A stretch of 30,374 nt of DNA from SUG2458 sp051872335 (GTDB taxonomy: Bacteria; Bacillota_I; Bacilli_A; RFN20; CAG-826), in NCBI GenBank assembly GCA_051872335.1, contig JBJEDT010000028.1, positions 1 to 30,374 of the forward strand, written 5' to 3'. Position numbers and translations under genes: made by a program. The notes beneath the pieces were generated by a model that made no database searches, was not told the DNA's origin, and worked only from the letters and a program-made list of their open reading frames with translations. This document shows positions 1 to 7,554 of this stretch, piece by piece. The number at the start of each line of letters is the position of its first letter. Positions within the stretch are counted from its first letter, which is position 1.

Positions 1-732
1 GGTGTTGGTGAATTACATCTAGATATCGTTGTTGACCGTTTAAAAAGAGAATTTAACGTCAATTGTAATGTAGGTGCTCCACAAGTTGGTTATCGTGAAA
101 CAATTCGTAAGACAGCTGATTGTGAAGGTAAATACATTAAACAATCTGGTGGTCGTGGTCAATACGGTCACGTATGGATTAAATTCGAACCAAACCCAGG
201 AAAAGGATTTGAATTCGTTGATGCTATCGTCGGTGGTACTGTTCCACGTGAATATATTAAACCAACTGGTGAAGGTTTAAAGGATTCTCTAGAAAGAGGT
301 CTAGTTGCTGGATATCCAGTCGTTGATATTAAAGCAACATTATTTGATGGTTCTTACCATGATGTCGACTCATCTGAAGCTGCTTATAAAATTGCTGCAT
401 CTATGGCATTAAAAGAAGCTGCTAAGAAATGTGATCCTGTAATTTTAGAACCTATTATGAAGGTTGAAATTACTGTTCCAGAACAATATTACGGTGATGT
501 TATTGGAGATATTTCAAAACGTCGTGGTAATATGATTGGAGAATCTCAACGTGGTAATGCAAAAATCGTTGATGCATTTATTCCACTATCAGAAATGTTT
601 GGATATGTTACTGACTTACGCTCATTTACACAAGGACGTGGTTCATATTCAATGCAATTCGACCACTTTGGTGAAACACCAAGATTCATTGCTGATGAAA
701 TTATTAAAAAATCAGGAATGTCAAACCGTTAA
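1..732 (+). CDS. fusA: Elongation factor G, C-terminal part (5' end outside window)
   Basis: EF-G is the cytosolic GTPase that moves tRNA and mRNA through the ribosome after each peptide bond and, with RRF, helps recycle ribosomes. The reading frame is open from base 1 and encodes the last 243 residues, roughly from residue 450 of a protein of about 690. The fragment begins in domain III (GVGELHLDIVVDRL), runs through domain IV (GGRGQYGHV, then YHDVDSSEAAYKIAASMA) and ends with the domain V region (EPIMKVEITVPEQYYGDVIGD, a 21-residue stretch split here as EPIMKVEITVPE and QYYGDVIGD; then RRGNMIG and GRGSYSMQFDHF). The G domain is not in the window. tuf follows after 90 bases, as in the Firmicute str operon; rpsL and rpsG would be expected upstream. 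Codon use is of the highly expressed type, with many GGT, CGT and GAC codons. Confidence 0.97.
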   Translation, partial: GVGELHLDIVVDRLKREFNVNCNVGAPQVGYRETIRKTADCEGKYIKQSGGRGQYGHVWIKFEPNPGKGFEFVDAIVGGTVPREYIKPTGEGLKDSLERGLVAGYPVVDIKATLFDGSYHDVDSSEAAYKIAASMALKEAAKKCDPVILEPIMKVEITVPEQYYGDVIGDISKRRGNMIGESQRGNAKIVDAFIPLSEMFGYVTDLRSFTQGRGSYSMQFDHFGETPRFIADEIIKKSGMSNR

Positions 733-765
733 TTAATACCTAGTGTATTGATTTTATAAAAAATT

Positions 766-774
766 TGCTATAAA
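766..774 (+). promoter_or_regulatory. Possible extended -10 promoter for tuf
   Basis: TGCTATAAA fits an extended -10 element (TG-N-TATAAT with one mismatch), 49 bases before the tuf start. A TTGATT at 748-753 is only 15 bases upstream of the -10, so the -35 is poor. It would let tuf be transcribed both from the str operon and separately, as is known in other Firmicutes. Confidence 0.4.
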
Positions 775-805
775 CTGAATTCGTTGGAATTTAAATTTAA
801 AATAA

Positions 806-812
806 AAGGAGG
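806..812 (+). promoter_or_regulatory. Shine-Dalgarno sequence that fixes the tuf start
   Basis: AAGGAGG lies 10 bases before ATG 823. The frame stays open upstream to a TTG at 784, but that longer version would translate through this site. The EF-Tu N-terminus MAKEKFDRSKVHVNIGTIGH begins exactly at 823. Confidence 0.85.
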
Positions 813-822
813 AAATTCAAAC

Positions 823-2007
823 ATGGCAAAAGAAAAATTTGACAGAAGTAAAGTCCACGTTAATATTGGTACTATTGGACACGTTGACCACGGTAAAACA
901 ACATTAACAGCAGCTATTACAACTGTTTTAGCAGAACAAGGTGGCGCTCAAGCTAAAGCTTACGACCAAATCGACTCTGCTCCAGAAGAAAAAGCTCGTG
1001 GTATTACAATTAACACAGCTCACATCGAATACCAAACAGCAACTCGTCACTATGCACACGTTGACTGTCCAGGACACGCTGACTATGTTAAAAACATGAT
1101 TACAGGTGCAGCTCAAATGGACGGTGCAATCTTAGTTGTTGCTGCTACAGATGGCGTTATGCCTCAAACTCGTGAACACATCTTACTTGCTCGTCAAGTT
1201 GGTGTTCCTTACATCGTTGTTTTCTTAAACAAATGTGACTTAGTCGATGACCCAGAATTAGTCGACTTAGTTGAAATGGATGTTCGTGACTTATTATCAT
1301 CATATGGTTTCCCAGGTGATGATGTACCAGTCATCCGTGGTTCTGCTCGTCAAGCATTAGATGGTGATGCAGAAGCTAAAAAACAAATTACAGCTTTAAT
1401 GGATGCTGTTGATAGCTATATCCCAGCTCCTGAAAGAGATTCAGACAAACCATTCTTATTACCTATCGAAGATGTCATGACAATTTCAGGTCGTGGTACA
1501 GTTGTTACAGGTAGAGTAGAACGTGGTATGTTAAAATTAGGTGATGAAGTTGAAATCGTCGGTATTAAAGAAACAAAGAAATCAGTTGTTACAGGTATCG
1601 AAATGTTCCGTAAATCACTTGATTATGCTGAAGCTGGTGACAACGCTGGTGTCTTATTACGTGGTGTAAACCGTGATGAAGTCGTTCGTGGTCAAGTTTT
1701 AGCTAAACCTGGATCAGTTACACCTCATACAAAATTCTCAGCATCTGTTTATGTTTTAACAAAAGAAGAAGGTGGACGTCACACATCATTCCGTGCTAAC
1801 TATCGTCCTCAATTCTACTTCCGTACAACAGATATTACAGGTGTCATTTCATTACCAGAAGGTGTTGAAGTTGTTATGCCAGGTGATAACGTTGAATTAA
1901 CAGTAGAATTAATTCACCCAGTCGCAATTGAAAAAGGTACAAAATTCTCAATTCGTGAAGGTGGCCGTACAGTTGGTGCTGGTACAGTTACTGAAATTGA
2001 AAAATAA
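823..2007 (+). CDS. tuf: Elongation factor Tu
   Basis: EF-Tu delivers aminoacyl-tRNA to the ribosomal A site as a GTP complex in the cytosol. The product is 394 residues, the usual length. Visible GTPase motifs are G1 GHVDHGKT (19-26), the switch I segment EEKARGITINTAHIEY, G3 DCPGH, G4 NKCD and G5 GSA. Domains II and III follow, with GRGTVVTGRVERG and the C-terminal REGGRTVGAGTVTEIEK. It lies directly after fusA and ends in a strong terminator. Codon bias is stronger than in the surrounding hypothetical genes, in line with very high expression. No truncation or unusual residue stands out. Confidence 0.99.
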   Translation: MAKEKFDRSKVHVNIGTIGHVDHGKTTLTAAITTVLAEQGGAQAKAYDQIDSAPEEKARGITINTAHIEYQTATRHYAHVDCPGHADYVKNMITGAAQMDGAILVVAATDGVMPQTREHILLARQVGVPYIVVFLNKCDLVDDPELVDLVEMDVRDLLSSYGFPGDDVPVIRGSARQALDGDAEAKKQITALMDAVDSYIPAPERDSDKPFLLPIEDVMTISGRGTVVTGRVERGMLKLGDEVEIVGIKETKKSVVTGIEMFRKSLDYAEAGDNAGVLLRGVNRDEVVRGQVLAKPGSVTPHTKFSASVYVLTKEEGGRHTSFRANYRPQFYFRTTDITGVISLPEGVEVVMPGDNVELTVELIHPVAIEKGTKFSIREGGRTVGAGTVTEIEK

Positions 2008-2025
2008 TTTTGTAACAAAATATAG

Positions 2026-2054
2026 AAGATCGTCTTTATTGGCGATCTTTTTTT
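2026..2054 (+). terminator. Rho-independent terminator of tuf
   Basis: AAGATCGTC (2026-2034) pairs with GGCGATCTT (2041-2049): 9 pairs with one G-T wobble and a 6-base loop. A run of T follows to 2054. The stop codon of the convergent minus-strand gene (2036-2038) sits in the loop, so both transcripts include this hairpin. The minus-strand side lacks a clean T run. Confidence 0.88.
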
Positions 2055-2701
2055 GTTTTTTTAAGAAAAGTATTGAAAAGTTTTTGTGCTTCTTTGTATG
2101 ATTTTTTTGATAATTTAATTACGTATTGAAATAACATATTGAATAAATCATATAATTTTTTATAAAGTTTTTCATCAATAAAATTTATTGTTGTATTTAA
2201 TAAAGTTACTATGTTTTGTTTGATTACTTTTATTAATTCAATACTCTTTGTTTCAATTGCAGATGCTATATTAAGAAGAGAATTTGTTATATTCTTAAAA
2301 ACATCTCGAAAATTAAAATTTTCTGCCCGAAATGAAAAATTATCATCTATTAATTCACTAATTAATTCATCATATATTTCATCTTGTTCATTACAAATTA
2401 TTAATGTATCAAAGTAGTTTTTGTATAATAACGATAAAGGTATTATAGTATTTGTTGTTAAATTATTATATGAACAATTCTTTTTATTTTGAACTTCTTT
2501 TTTTTCATCTATCTTAGAAGTAGATTTTCTAATGAGTCGTGGTAAATTTAAAGATAATCCTGGATAAATTTCTTTATTTTTAATGTTTGGATTTAATAAA
2601 ATAATCTCGTTCACATCGATATTTCTTTCAATTGAAATTTTTTCTAATGTATCTGTTGGTTGGCAAATATAAAGTTCTAAATTACTTAATATTTCATGCA
2701 T
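2036..2701 (-). CDS. LysM-domain protein of unknown function
   Basis: 221 residues. The N-terminal part (about 8-54) reads as a LysM repeat: LYICQPTDTLEKISIERNI, then VNEIILLNPNI and IYPGLSLNLP. LysM modules bind N-acetylglucosamine polymers such as peptidoglycan. No signal peptide or membrane anchor precedes it, so export is not explained. Residues 55-85 are a Lys/Ser/Asn-rich linker. Residues 90-221 are not recognised: an acidic patch (EQDEIYDELISELIDDN), then long amphipathic helices and a Lys-rich tail. Start: an AGGAG (complement of 2709-2713) lies 7 bases before the ATG. The gene is divergent from the RDD protein and convergent with tuf. Unexported LysM proteins in Bacilli are often spore-coat or cortex proteins, but nothing here proves that. 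Confidence 0.8.
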   Translation of the reverse strand: MHEILSNLELYICQPTDTLEKISIERNIDVNEIILLNPNIKNKEIYPGLSLNLPRLIRKSTSKIDEKKEVQNKKNCSYNNLTTNTIIPLSLLYKNYFDTLIICNEQDEIYDELISELIDDNFSFRAENFNFRDVFKNITNSLLNIASAIETKSIELIKVIKQNIVTLLNTTINFIDEKLYKKLYDLFNMLFQYVIKLSKKSYKEAQKLFNTFLKKTKKDRQ

Positions 2702-2791
2702 TATTTTTCTCCTATATCATTACATTTTATTACTTTACTTATATCTTTATACTTGATAAAATTATTATTAATGAGAAGAAAGGAAAAAGGT

Positions 2792-3880
2792 ATGGAAGAG
2801 TTACATTTAAATAAAAAAACAAGTTACGATCAAACTACAGATCAACCAAAGCAATTAGATATTTTTAAAGCTACTACTGGTAGGCGTGTTTTGAGCTTTT
2901 TTTGCGATGCAATTTGTGTTTTATTACTTTTTATTATCTTACAATCAACTGTTGTTTCCTTAGTTGTTAATAAAGCTTTTGATTTTGATGCTAAAAGAAC
3001 TACACTTATGGAGCGTGAATTAGAATCACATCTTTTTGAATCTGGTATTTATAATGGCGAAACTTACGATTGTCTAACTTTGAATCAAAGTTTTGATCAA
3101 GAATCAGGAGTAGCTTTTGATCATTATCATGAAAAGATTGTCTATTTTTACACACACTTTAGTGCCTTAAATGACGAAGGAAAAGAGTTAATTGACATTA
3201 AAAATTATTATAAACAAATAGAAGAAAGTAAATTATTTGATGTAACTGGTGATTATAGTTCACCTGAAACTTTTAGTGCTACACCAAAAAGTGATGTAGA
3301 GGAAAGTCAATTTAGAGATTTTTATCTAAATACTGCATATGCTTCTGCACTGGATGCACTTGCTTATGATGAAGTTATTTTGCCAATTCAAAAATCTTTA
3401 TTAACTGCGCAAGTTATACAAATTCTTGTCTCATGTACTTTATCTTCTATTGTCTTTTTATTAGTTGTTCCAATGTGCAATAAAAAAGGACAAACACTTG
3501 GTATGATGTTTATGAAAACTGCTGTAGTTAATCGTGCAAATGGTTTTCAAGTTAAGAAAACTCAAATACTAATAAGATTTTTAATCTTATTCTTCTTTGA
3601 AGGACTACTATCGGTTTTTGTTTTAGGATTACCTGCACTAATTTCATTTACAATGATGATGTTTAGTAAAGAAAACAATTCATTACATGATTATTTTTCA
3701 GCATCAATTGTTGTTGATTTATCTCGTACAAGAATCTTTAAAAACGAACAAGAATTTTTGGATTATGTCGCAAAAGAAGAAGAATCAAAAAATTCATATA
3801 CTTCTTCGCTTTTTACTTCTCAACTTATTTCAGAAACAACTAGTAATGCTTCTAGTAAAAAAACAGCTGAAGATAAGTAA
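2792..3880 (+). CDS. RDD-family membrane protein
   Basis: 362 residues from ATG 2792, which has AAAGGA seven bases upstream. The frame is open to an ATG at 2696, but that start would overlap the divergent gene and has no ribosome site. The RDD pattern is visible: GRRVLSFFCDAICVLLLFII near residue 36 gives the first membrane segment with the conserved Arg/Asp pair. A long, acidic, probably extracytoplasmic loop of about 140 residues follows. Then come a second membrane segment, the motif KKGQTLGMMFMKTAVVNRANG, split as KKGQTLGMMF and MKTAVVNRANG, a third hydrophobic region (IRFLILFFFEGLLSVFVLG) and NNSLHDYFSASIVV. The tail is Ser/Lys/Glu-rich. RDD proteins are poorly characterised; some act in cation transport. 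The large inserted loop is unusual for the family. Function is unknown. Confidence 0.78.
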   Translation: MEELHLNKKTSYDQTTDQPKQLDIFKATTGRRVLSFFCDAICVLLLFIILQSTVVSLVVNKAFDFDAKRTTLMERELESHLFESGIYNGETYDCLTLNQSFDQESGVAFDHYHEKIVYFYTHFSALNDEGKELIDIKNYYKQIEESKLFDVTGDYSSPETFSATPKSDVEESQFRDFYLNTAYASALDALAYDEVILPIQKSLLTAQVIQILVSCTLSSIVFLLVVPMCNKKGQTLGMMFMKTAVVNRANGFQVKKTQILIRFLILFFFEGLLSVFVLGLPALISFTMMMFSKENNSLHDYFSASIVVDLSRTRIFKNEQEFLDYVAKEEESKNSYTSSLFTSQLISETTSNASSKKTAEDK

Positions 3881-3897
3881 TTTCAATTATGTTAATT

Positions 3898-3935
3898 AAG
3901 CAAAAATACTAAATTAATGTTTCTTTTTGCTTTTT
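3898..3935 (+). terminator. Terminator after the RDD gene
   Basis: AAGCAAAAA (3898-3906) pairs with TTTTTGCTT (3924-3932), with a 17-base loop, and T residues follow to 3935. The stem is nine pairs but A-T-rich with a large loop, so strength is moderate. Confidence 0.6.
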
Positions 3936-3971
3936 GATAGAGATATCAAGCTCTCGATAAAGTTAGTCTTA

Positions 3972-3988
3972 ATTGTTTGCTAAACAAT
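3972..3988. promoter_or_regulatory. 17-bp perfect inverted repeat upstream of the ABC operon
   Basis: ATTGTTT-GCT-AAACAAT is a perfect 7-3-7 dyad. Further ATTGTT half-sites follow at about 3992 and 4004. It is 47 bases upstream of the -35 of the operon promoter, a plausible place for an activator or distal repressor site. The rest of the 3936-4034 gap holds only a weak AGAG/CTCT hairpin. Confidence 0.35.
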
Positions 3989-4034
3989 AAAATTGTTGTC
4001 TAATTGTTTTTCCGCTAACGATTATAGCTCGTGC

Positions 4035-4063
4035 TTGAAATATATAACTTGTAAAGTTATAAT
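4035..4063 (+). promoter_or_regulatory. Strong sigma-A-type promoter of the ABC/nuclease operon
   Basis: TTGAAA (4035-4040), a 17-base spacer and a consensus TATAAT (4058-4063). Transcription would start near 4070, giving a leader of about 18 bases with GGAGG at 4077-4081 before ATG 4088. This is the best promoter match for any protein gene in the window. Confidence 0.8.
4043..4061. promoter_or_regulatory. Perfect 19-bp palindrome inside the promoter (candidate operator)
   Basis: TATAACTT-GTA-AAGTTATA fills the spacer between the -35 and -10 boxes and overlaps the -10. A dimeric repressor bound here would block RNA polymerase. No repressor gene is adjacent, so the regulator would be encoded elsewhere. 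The right arm necessarily shares bases with TATAAT, but the left arm and exact symmetry are not explained by the -10 box. Confidence 0.55.
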
Positions 4064-4087
4064 TAAATTAAATAATGGAGGAATACT

Positions 4088-5542
4088 ATGGAAATTCGTT
4101 TAGAAAATCTAACTAAGGTATATAAGGGAACCAAAGCTGATCCTAATGGCTGTGTTGCTGTTAATAACCTAGATATTTTGATTCCTGATGGTAAATTAGT
4201 TGGATTATTAGGCCCTTCTGGATGTGGTAAGTCGACAACACTTTACATGATTTCTGGATTATTAGAGCCAACAAGTGGCCGAATTTGGTTCGGCGATGAG
4301 GATGTTACTGATTTAACTCCTGAAAAAAGAGGTATTGGTTTAGTTTTCCAAAACTATGCTTTATACCCACACATGACAATTCGTAGAAATATTTCTTTCC
4401 CTCTTGAAAATTTAAGAGTAGAGGAAGAAGTAGTTGATGACGAAGGAAATACTGTCATGAAAAAAAGAAAACTAACAGCTGATGAAATTAATATTTTAGT
4501 TACTGATGCTGCTCGTTTAGTCCAAATTGATAATTTACTTGATCGTAAACCAAGTCAACTATCTGGTGGTCAACAACAACGTGTTGCTATTGCACGTGCT
4601 CTTGTAAAGAAACCTCGTGTTCTTTTACTTGATGAACCACTTTCAAACTTAGATGCTCGTTTACGTTTACAAACACGTGAAGAAATTCGTCGTTTACAAA
4701 GAACAACTGGAATTACAACAGTTTTCGTTACTCACGACCAAGAAGAAGCTATGTCAATTTGTGATGAAATAGTTGTTATGAAAAATGGTCTTGAACAACA
4801 AAAAGATGCACCTCAAGAAGTTTATAATAACCCAGTAAATCTTTTCGTTGCTCAATTCTTAGGTAACCCACCAATTAATGTATTTGATGGTCAAATTAGA
4901 GATAATGCATTATTTGTTGGTAAAGATAAACTTTGGGATATCACCGAAGAAATGGCAAGATCTGCTAGCCGTATTAAACAAGTTGTTCCAGTCTTAAATG
5001 TTACAGCTCAATTTGCTGATGGACAAGAAAAAACAATAGACGTTATTGGTAAAGATGTTATTTGTAAAGTAGAACCTGGACATGGTTATACTGAAGTTGA
5101 AACAAATCCATTCCACCCAATTCAAGGACATGAAGCAGAATATATTTCAAAAGAATTAAATGTTTTTGTACCTGCTAATGTTATGGAAGAACTAATTAAA
5201 GATGTTGATTTAGAAAAAGCTGGTCAATGTAAATTAAAACTTGAATTAGGTAAGGCTAAAAAAGTTAGTAATTCAGTTATCTTAGACCAAGATGTCTATG
5301 TTGCTGTTCGTCCTGAAGGTTTCAGTGTTGGTAGAGATGGATGCTTAAGTGCTTTTGTTGAACAAATTGAAACATTAGGTCGTGATATTTCAATTGTTGG
5401 TACTCACCCAAACTGTGTAAAACCAACATTTAAAGCAATTGTTGATGCTGATACTCCTGTTACTCCAGGTCAAATTAAATTAGGAATTAAGAAAAATAAA
5501 TGCTTTGTTTTCACTAAGGATACTGAAGAGAGGATTCTATAA
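4088..5542 (+). CDS. ABC importer ATPase, MalK/UgpC/MsmK (CUT1) type, extended
   Basis: 484 residues; family members are usually about 370. It powers import through the two permeases encoded next. Motifs: Walker A GPSGCGKST (42-50), Q-loop Gln88 in VFQNYALYPHMT, signature LSGGQQQR (158-165), Walker B VLLLDEP (178-184), switch His216 in VTHDQEEA. Two departures are visible. An insertion of about 20 charged residues (about 110-130, EEEVVDDEGNTVMKKRK) lies in the helical subdomain, which contacts the permeases. The C-terminal regulatory region (from about 240) is also longer than normal; it contains a TOBE-like end (VYVAVRPEGFSV) interrupted by unrecognised sequence. Long ATPases of this kind occur in the mycoplasma MG187 group as I remember it. 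The substrate cannot be read from the ATPase. Confidence 0.93.
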   Translation: MEIRLENLTKVYKGTKADPNGCVAVNNLDILIPDGKLVGLLGPSGCGKSTTLYMISGLLEPTSGRIWFGDEDVTDLTPEKRGIGLVFQNYALYPHMTIRRNISFPLENLRVEEEVVDDEGNTVMKKRKLTADEINILVTDAARLVQIDNLLDRKPSQLSGGQQQRVAIARALVKKPRVLLLDEPLSNLDARLRLQTREEIRRLQRTTGITTVFVTHDQEEAMSICDEIVVMKNGLEQQKDAPQEVYNNPVNLFVAQFLGNPPINVFDGQIRDNALFVGKDKLWDITEEMARSASRIKQVVPVLNVTAQFADGQEKTIDVIGKDVICKVEPGHGYTEVETNPFHPIQGHEAEYISKELNVFVPANVMEELIKDVDLEKAGQCKLKLELGKAKKVSNSVILDQDVYVAVRPEGFSVGRDGCLSAFVEQIETLGRDISIVGTHPNCVKPTFKAIVDADTPVTPGQIKLGIKKNKCFVFTKDTEERIL

Positions 5543-5544
5543 TT

Positions 5545-6483
5545 ATGGAGTCTAAAAACAATTGGAAAGGATGGCTTTATTTAGCACCTGTATTAATTTT
5601 AATGGTAGTATTTACTTTCTATCCTTTAATTAATACAATCTTAATTGCTTTCTTAAAAGAATACAATTATGCACGTGGTGATTCAGTATTAGGTTCAATG
5701 TTTACGAATGGTATAACATTGAAAAACTTCGGTTATGTTTTAGGTATTACACCAATCGTTCAAGGCGGCATTGAAGTTTATTATGAACCTGTTATCAAAT
5801 ATGCTATTCCAAATACATTTATTATCGTTTTTGTAACAGTACCTTTATCAATTATTATTTCATTATTGATTGCTGTTGCATTAAATTCAATTAAAGCATT
5901 AACAAAGGTTTTCCAAACTATTTTCTTTGTTCCTTATGTAACTAATGCTATTGCGATTGGTATGGTCTTCTCAGTTATCTTTGCTGGACATAATGGTCTA
6001 TGGAACACGATATTCCATTTAGGCGATACGTATTGGGTCGATATGGCTGCACCTCGTAGTAGAGCGATGTTTGCATTATGTGTATATATTATTTGGCATG
6101 CATTACCTTATAAGATTTTAATTTTCTTATCAGGATTACAAGGTATTGATAAACAATACTATCAAGCTGCTAAAATCGATGCTGCATCTAAATTTAAAAC
6201 ATTTATGAATGTTACAGTTCCTTTATTAAGTCCACAAATCGTTTATGTATTAATTACATCTTTGATTGGATCATTTAAAGAATATTCTTCCGTTGTAGGT
6301 TTGTTTAATCAACCAGGTACATCTTCTGGATCAAAAAATATGTACACTGTTGTTTATTATATCTACGATAATATTTCAAGTAACACTACTTTAGCTTCAG
6401 CTGCTGCGGTTATTCTATTTATTATAATTTTAATCTTTACAGCTATACAAAAAGTTGTTACTGATAAGAAAGTTCACTATTAG
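5545..6483 (+). CDS. ABC transporter permease, MalF/UgpA (CUT1) type
   Basis: 312 residues forming one half of the membrane channel of the importer. Six hydrophobic segments can be followed: about 10-35, 90-115, 122-148, 172-198, 230-250 and 283-303. The cytoplasmic EAA loop that docks on the ATPase is YYQAAKIDAASKFKTF followed by VTVPLLSP (about 205-230), matching the EAA-x3-G-x9-I-x-LP pattern with Ala in place of Gly. The start ATG lies two bases after the ATPase stop, with GAGAGGA at 5527-5533 as ribosome site, so translation is probably coupled. The extracytoplasmic loop before residue 85 is longer than usual. Confidence 0.93.
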   Translation: MESKNNWKGWLYLAPVLILMVVFTFYPLINTILIAFLKEYNYARGDSVLGSMFTNGITLKNFGYVLGITPIVQGGIEVYYEPVIKYAIPNTFIIVFVTVPLSIIISLLIAVALNSIKALTKVFQTIFFVPYVTNAIAIGMVFSVIFAGHNGLWNTIFHLGDTYWVDMAAPRSRAMFALCVYIIWHALPYKILIFLSGLQGIDKQYYQAAKIDAASKFKTFMNVTVPLLSPQIVYVLITSLIGSFKEYSSVVGLFNQPGTSSGSKNMYTVVYYIYDNISSNTTLASAAAVILFIIILIFTAIQKVVTDKKVHY

Positions 6484-6497
6484 GAGGTAAATTATAT

Positions 6498-7499
6498 ATG
6501 GCAAAAAGCGTTGTAAATAAGAATTACTCTCCTGCAGAAATAGCTCGTGCAAGACATCTAAATCTTGTTATTAGAGATATTAAAGGAACTACTGAACAAA
6601 TTGAAAAGCGTGATAAAGTACTTCATACTATTTGGCTTGTTCTAGTTTATGCTTTCTTAGTATTTATGAGCATTGTAGTTTTAATCCCATTCTATTGGAT
6701 GATTATTACATCATTAAAATCAGTTAATGAAATTCGTAATGAAATTACTTATTTTCCTAAAGAAATTGTATGGGAAAACTATGTTGTATTATTTAAAGGT
6801 GCTGCTATTGGCGAATTCTTTGAAAATACACAAGTTATTTCTCCATTTGATTTCTGGACATATTTACGCAATACACTAATTGTTGGTGTATTATCGACAG
6901 CAGGAACTATTTTTACTACTATTCTTGCTGCATTTGCATTCTCAAGATTGCAATTCAAAGGTAGAGACTTAATGTTCACTATTTTATTAGCAACAATGAT
7001 GATTCCTGGTGAAATGATGGTTATTACTAACTACATTACTGTTGCTAAATTAGGCTGGTTAGATACTGATGTTGGTGTCTTTGCAGCAATGATTATTCCA
7101 TTTATTGTTTCTGTTTTCTATATTTATTTATTAAGACAAAACTTCAAACAAATTCCTAATGAACTTTATTATGCAGCTAAAGTTGATGGTAAATCTGATT
7201 GGGAATATTTATGGAAAGTTATGGTTCCACTAGCTTCCCCAACATTAATTACTATCTTTATTTTAAAACTTATGGGTGCATGGAACTCATATGTATGGCC
7301 TAATCTTGTAGCTAACAAAGAAAATCTTCGTTTGATTACTAATGGTTTACGTGGATACTCACCTAACCCAGATGGTCAACCAAACCAAGCATTACAAATG
7401 GCTGCTACTGTTATTGTTACTACTCCACTTCTCTTATTATTCATTTTCTTTAGAAAATATATTATGAGAGGCGTTGGACGTGCTGGTCTAAAAGGTTAA
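6498..7499 (+). CDS. ABC transporter permease, MalG/UgpE (CUT1) type
   Basis: 333 residues, the second half of the channel. A polar cytoplasmic N-terminus of about 43 residues precedes the first membrane segment (44-72), which is longer than in typical MalG. Further segments lie near 122-150, 158-182, 190-213, 245-265 and 302-320. The EAA loop is NELYYAAKVDGKSDWEYLWK then VMVPLASP (221-248), with the conserved Gly. A strong TAGGAGG (6481-6487) precedes the ATG by 10 bases. It sits 14 bases after the first permease gene, so the two are cotranscribed. Confidence 0.93.
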   Translation: MAKSVVNKNYSPAEIARARHLNLVIRDIKGTTEQIEKRDKVLHTIWLVLVYAFLVFMSIVVLIPFYWMIITSLKSVNEIRNEITYFPKEIVWENYVVLFKGAAIGEFFENTQVISPFDFWTYLRNTLIVGVLSTAGTIFTTILAAFAFSRLQFKGRDLMFTILLATMMIPGEMMVITNYITVAKLGWLDTDVGVFAAMIIPFIVSVFYIYLLRQNFKQIPNELYYAAKVDGKSDWEYLWKVMVPLASPTLITIFILKLMGAWNSYVWPNLVANKENLRLITNGLRGYSPNPDGQPNQALQMAATVIVTTPLLLLFIFFRKYIMRGVGRAGLKG

Positions 7500-7503
7500 T
7501 AAT

Positions 7504-7518
7504 TTAGATCAAATCTAA
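7504..7518 (+). repeat. Small inverted repeat between permease and binding-protein genes
   Basis: TTAGAT-CAA-ATCTAA, a perfect 6-3-6 dyad five bases after the permease stop. It could form a weak RNA hairpin. Such hairpins between permease and binding-protein cistrons often set different mRNA levels by processing or partial termination; that role here is inference. No clear internal promoter follows. Confidence 0.35.
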
Positions 7519-7554
7519 TTATTATAAATTTAAAATTTAAGAAAGGAAAAAATT

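Noticed and set aside
784..822. Longer EF-Tu start at TTG 784
   Set aside because: It would translate through the AAGGAGG ribosome site, and EF-Tu's conserved N-terminus begins at 823.
928..1116. Minus-strand open frame opposite tuf
   Set aside because: A shadow of EF-Tu codons; Cys/Val-rich with no start signal.
2696..2791. Longer start for the RDD protein at ATG 2696
   Set aside because: It overlaps the divergent LysM gene and its ribosome site, has no Shine-Dalgarno, and the added residues are not part of the RDD pattern; 2792 has AAAGGA.
3881..4087. Riboswitch or T-box upstream of the ABC operon
   Set aside because: The promoter lies only about 18 bases before the ribosome site, so the gap is not transcribed from it, and no T-box or riboswitch consensus is visible.
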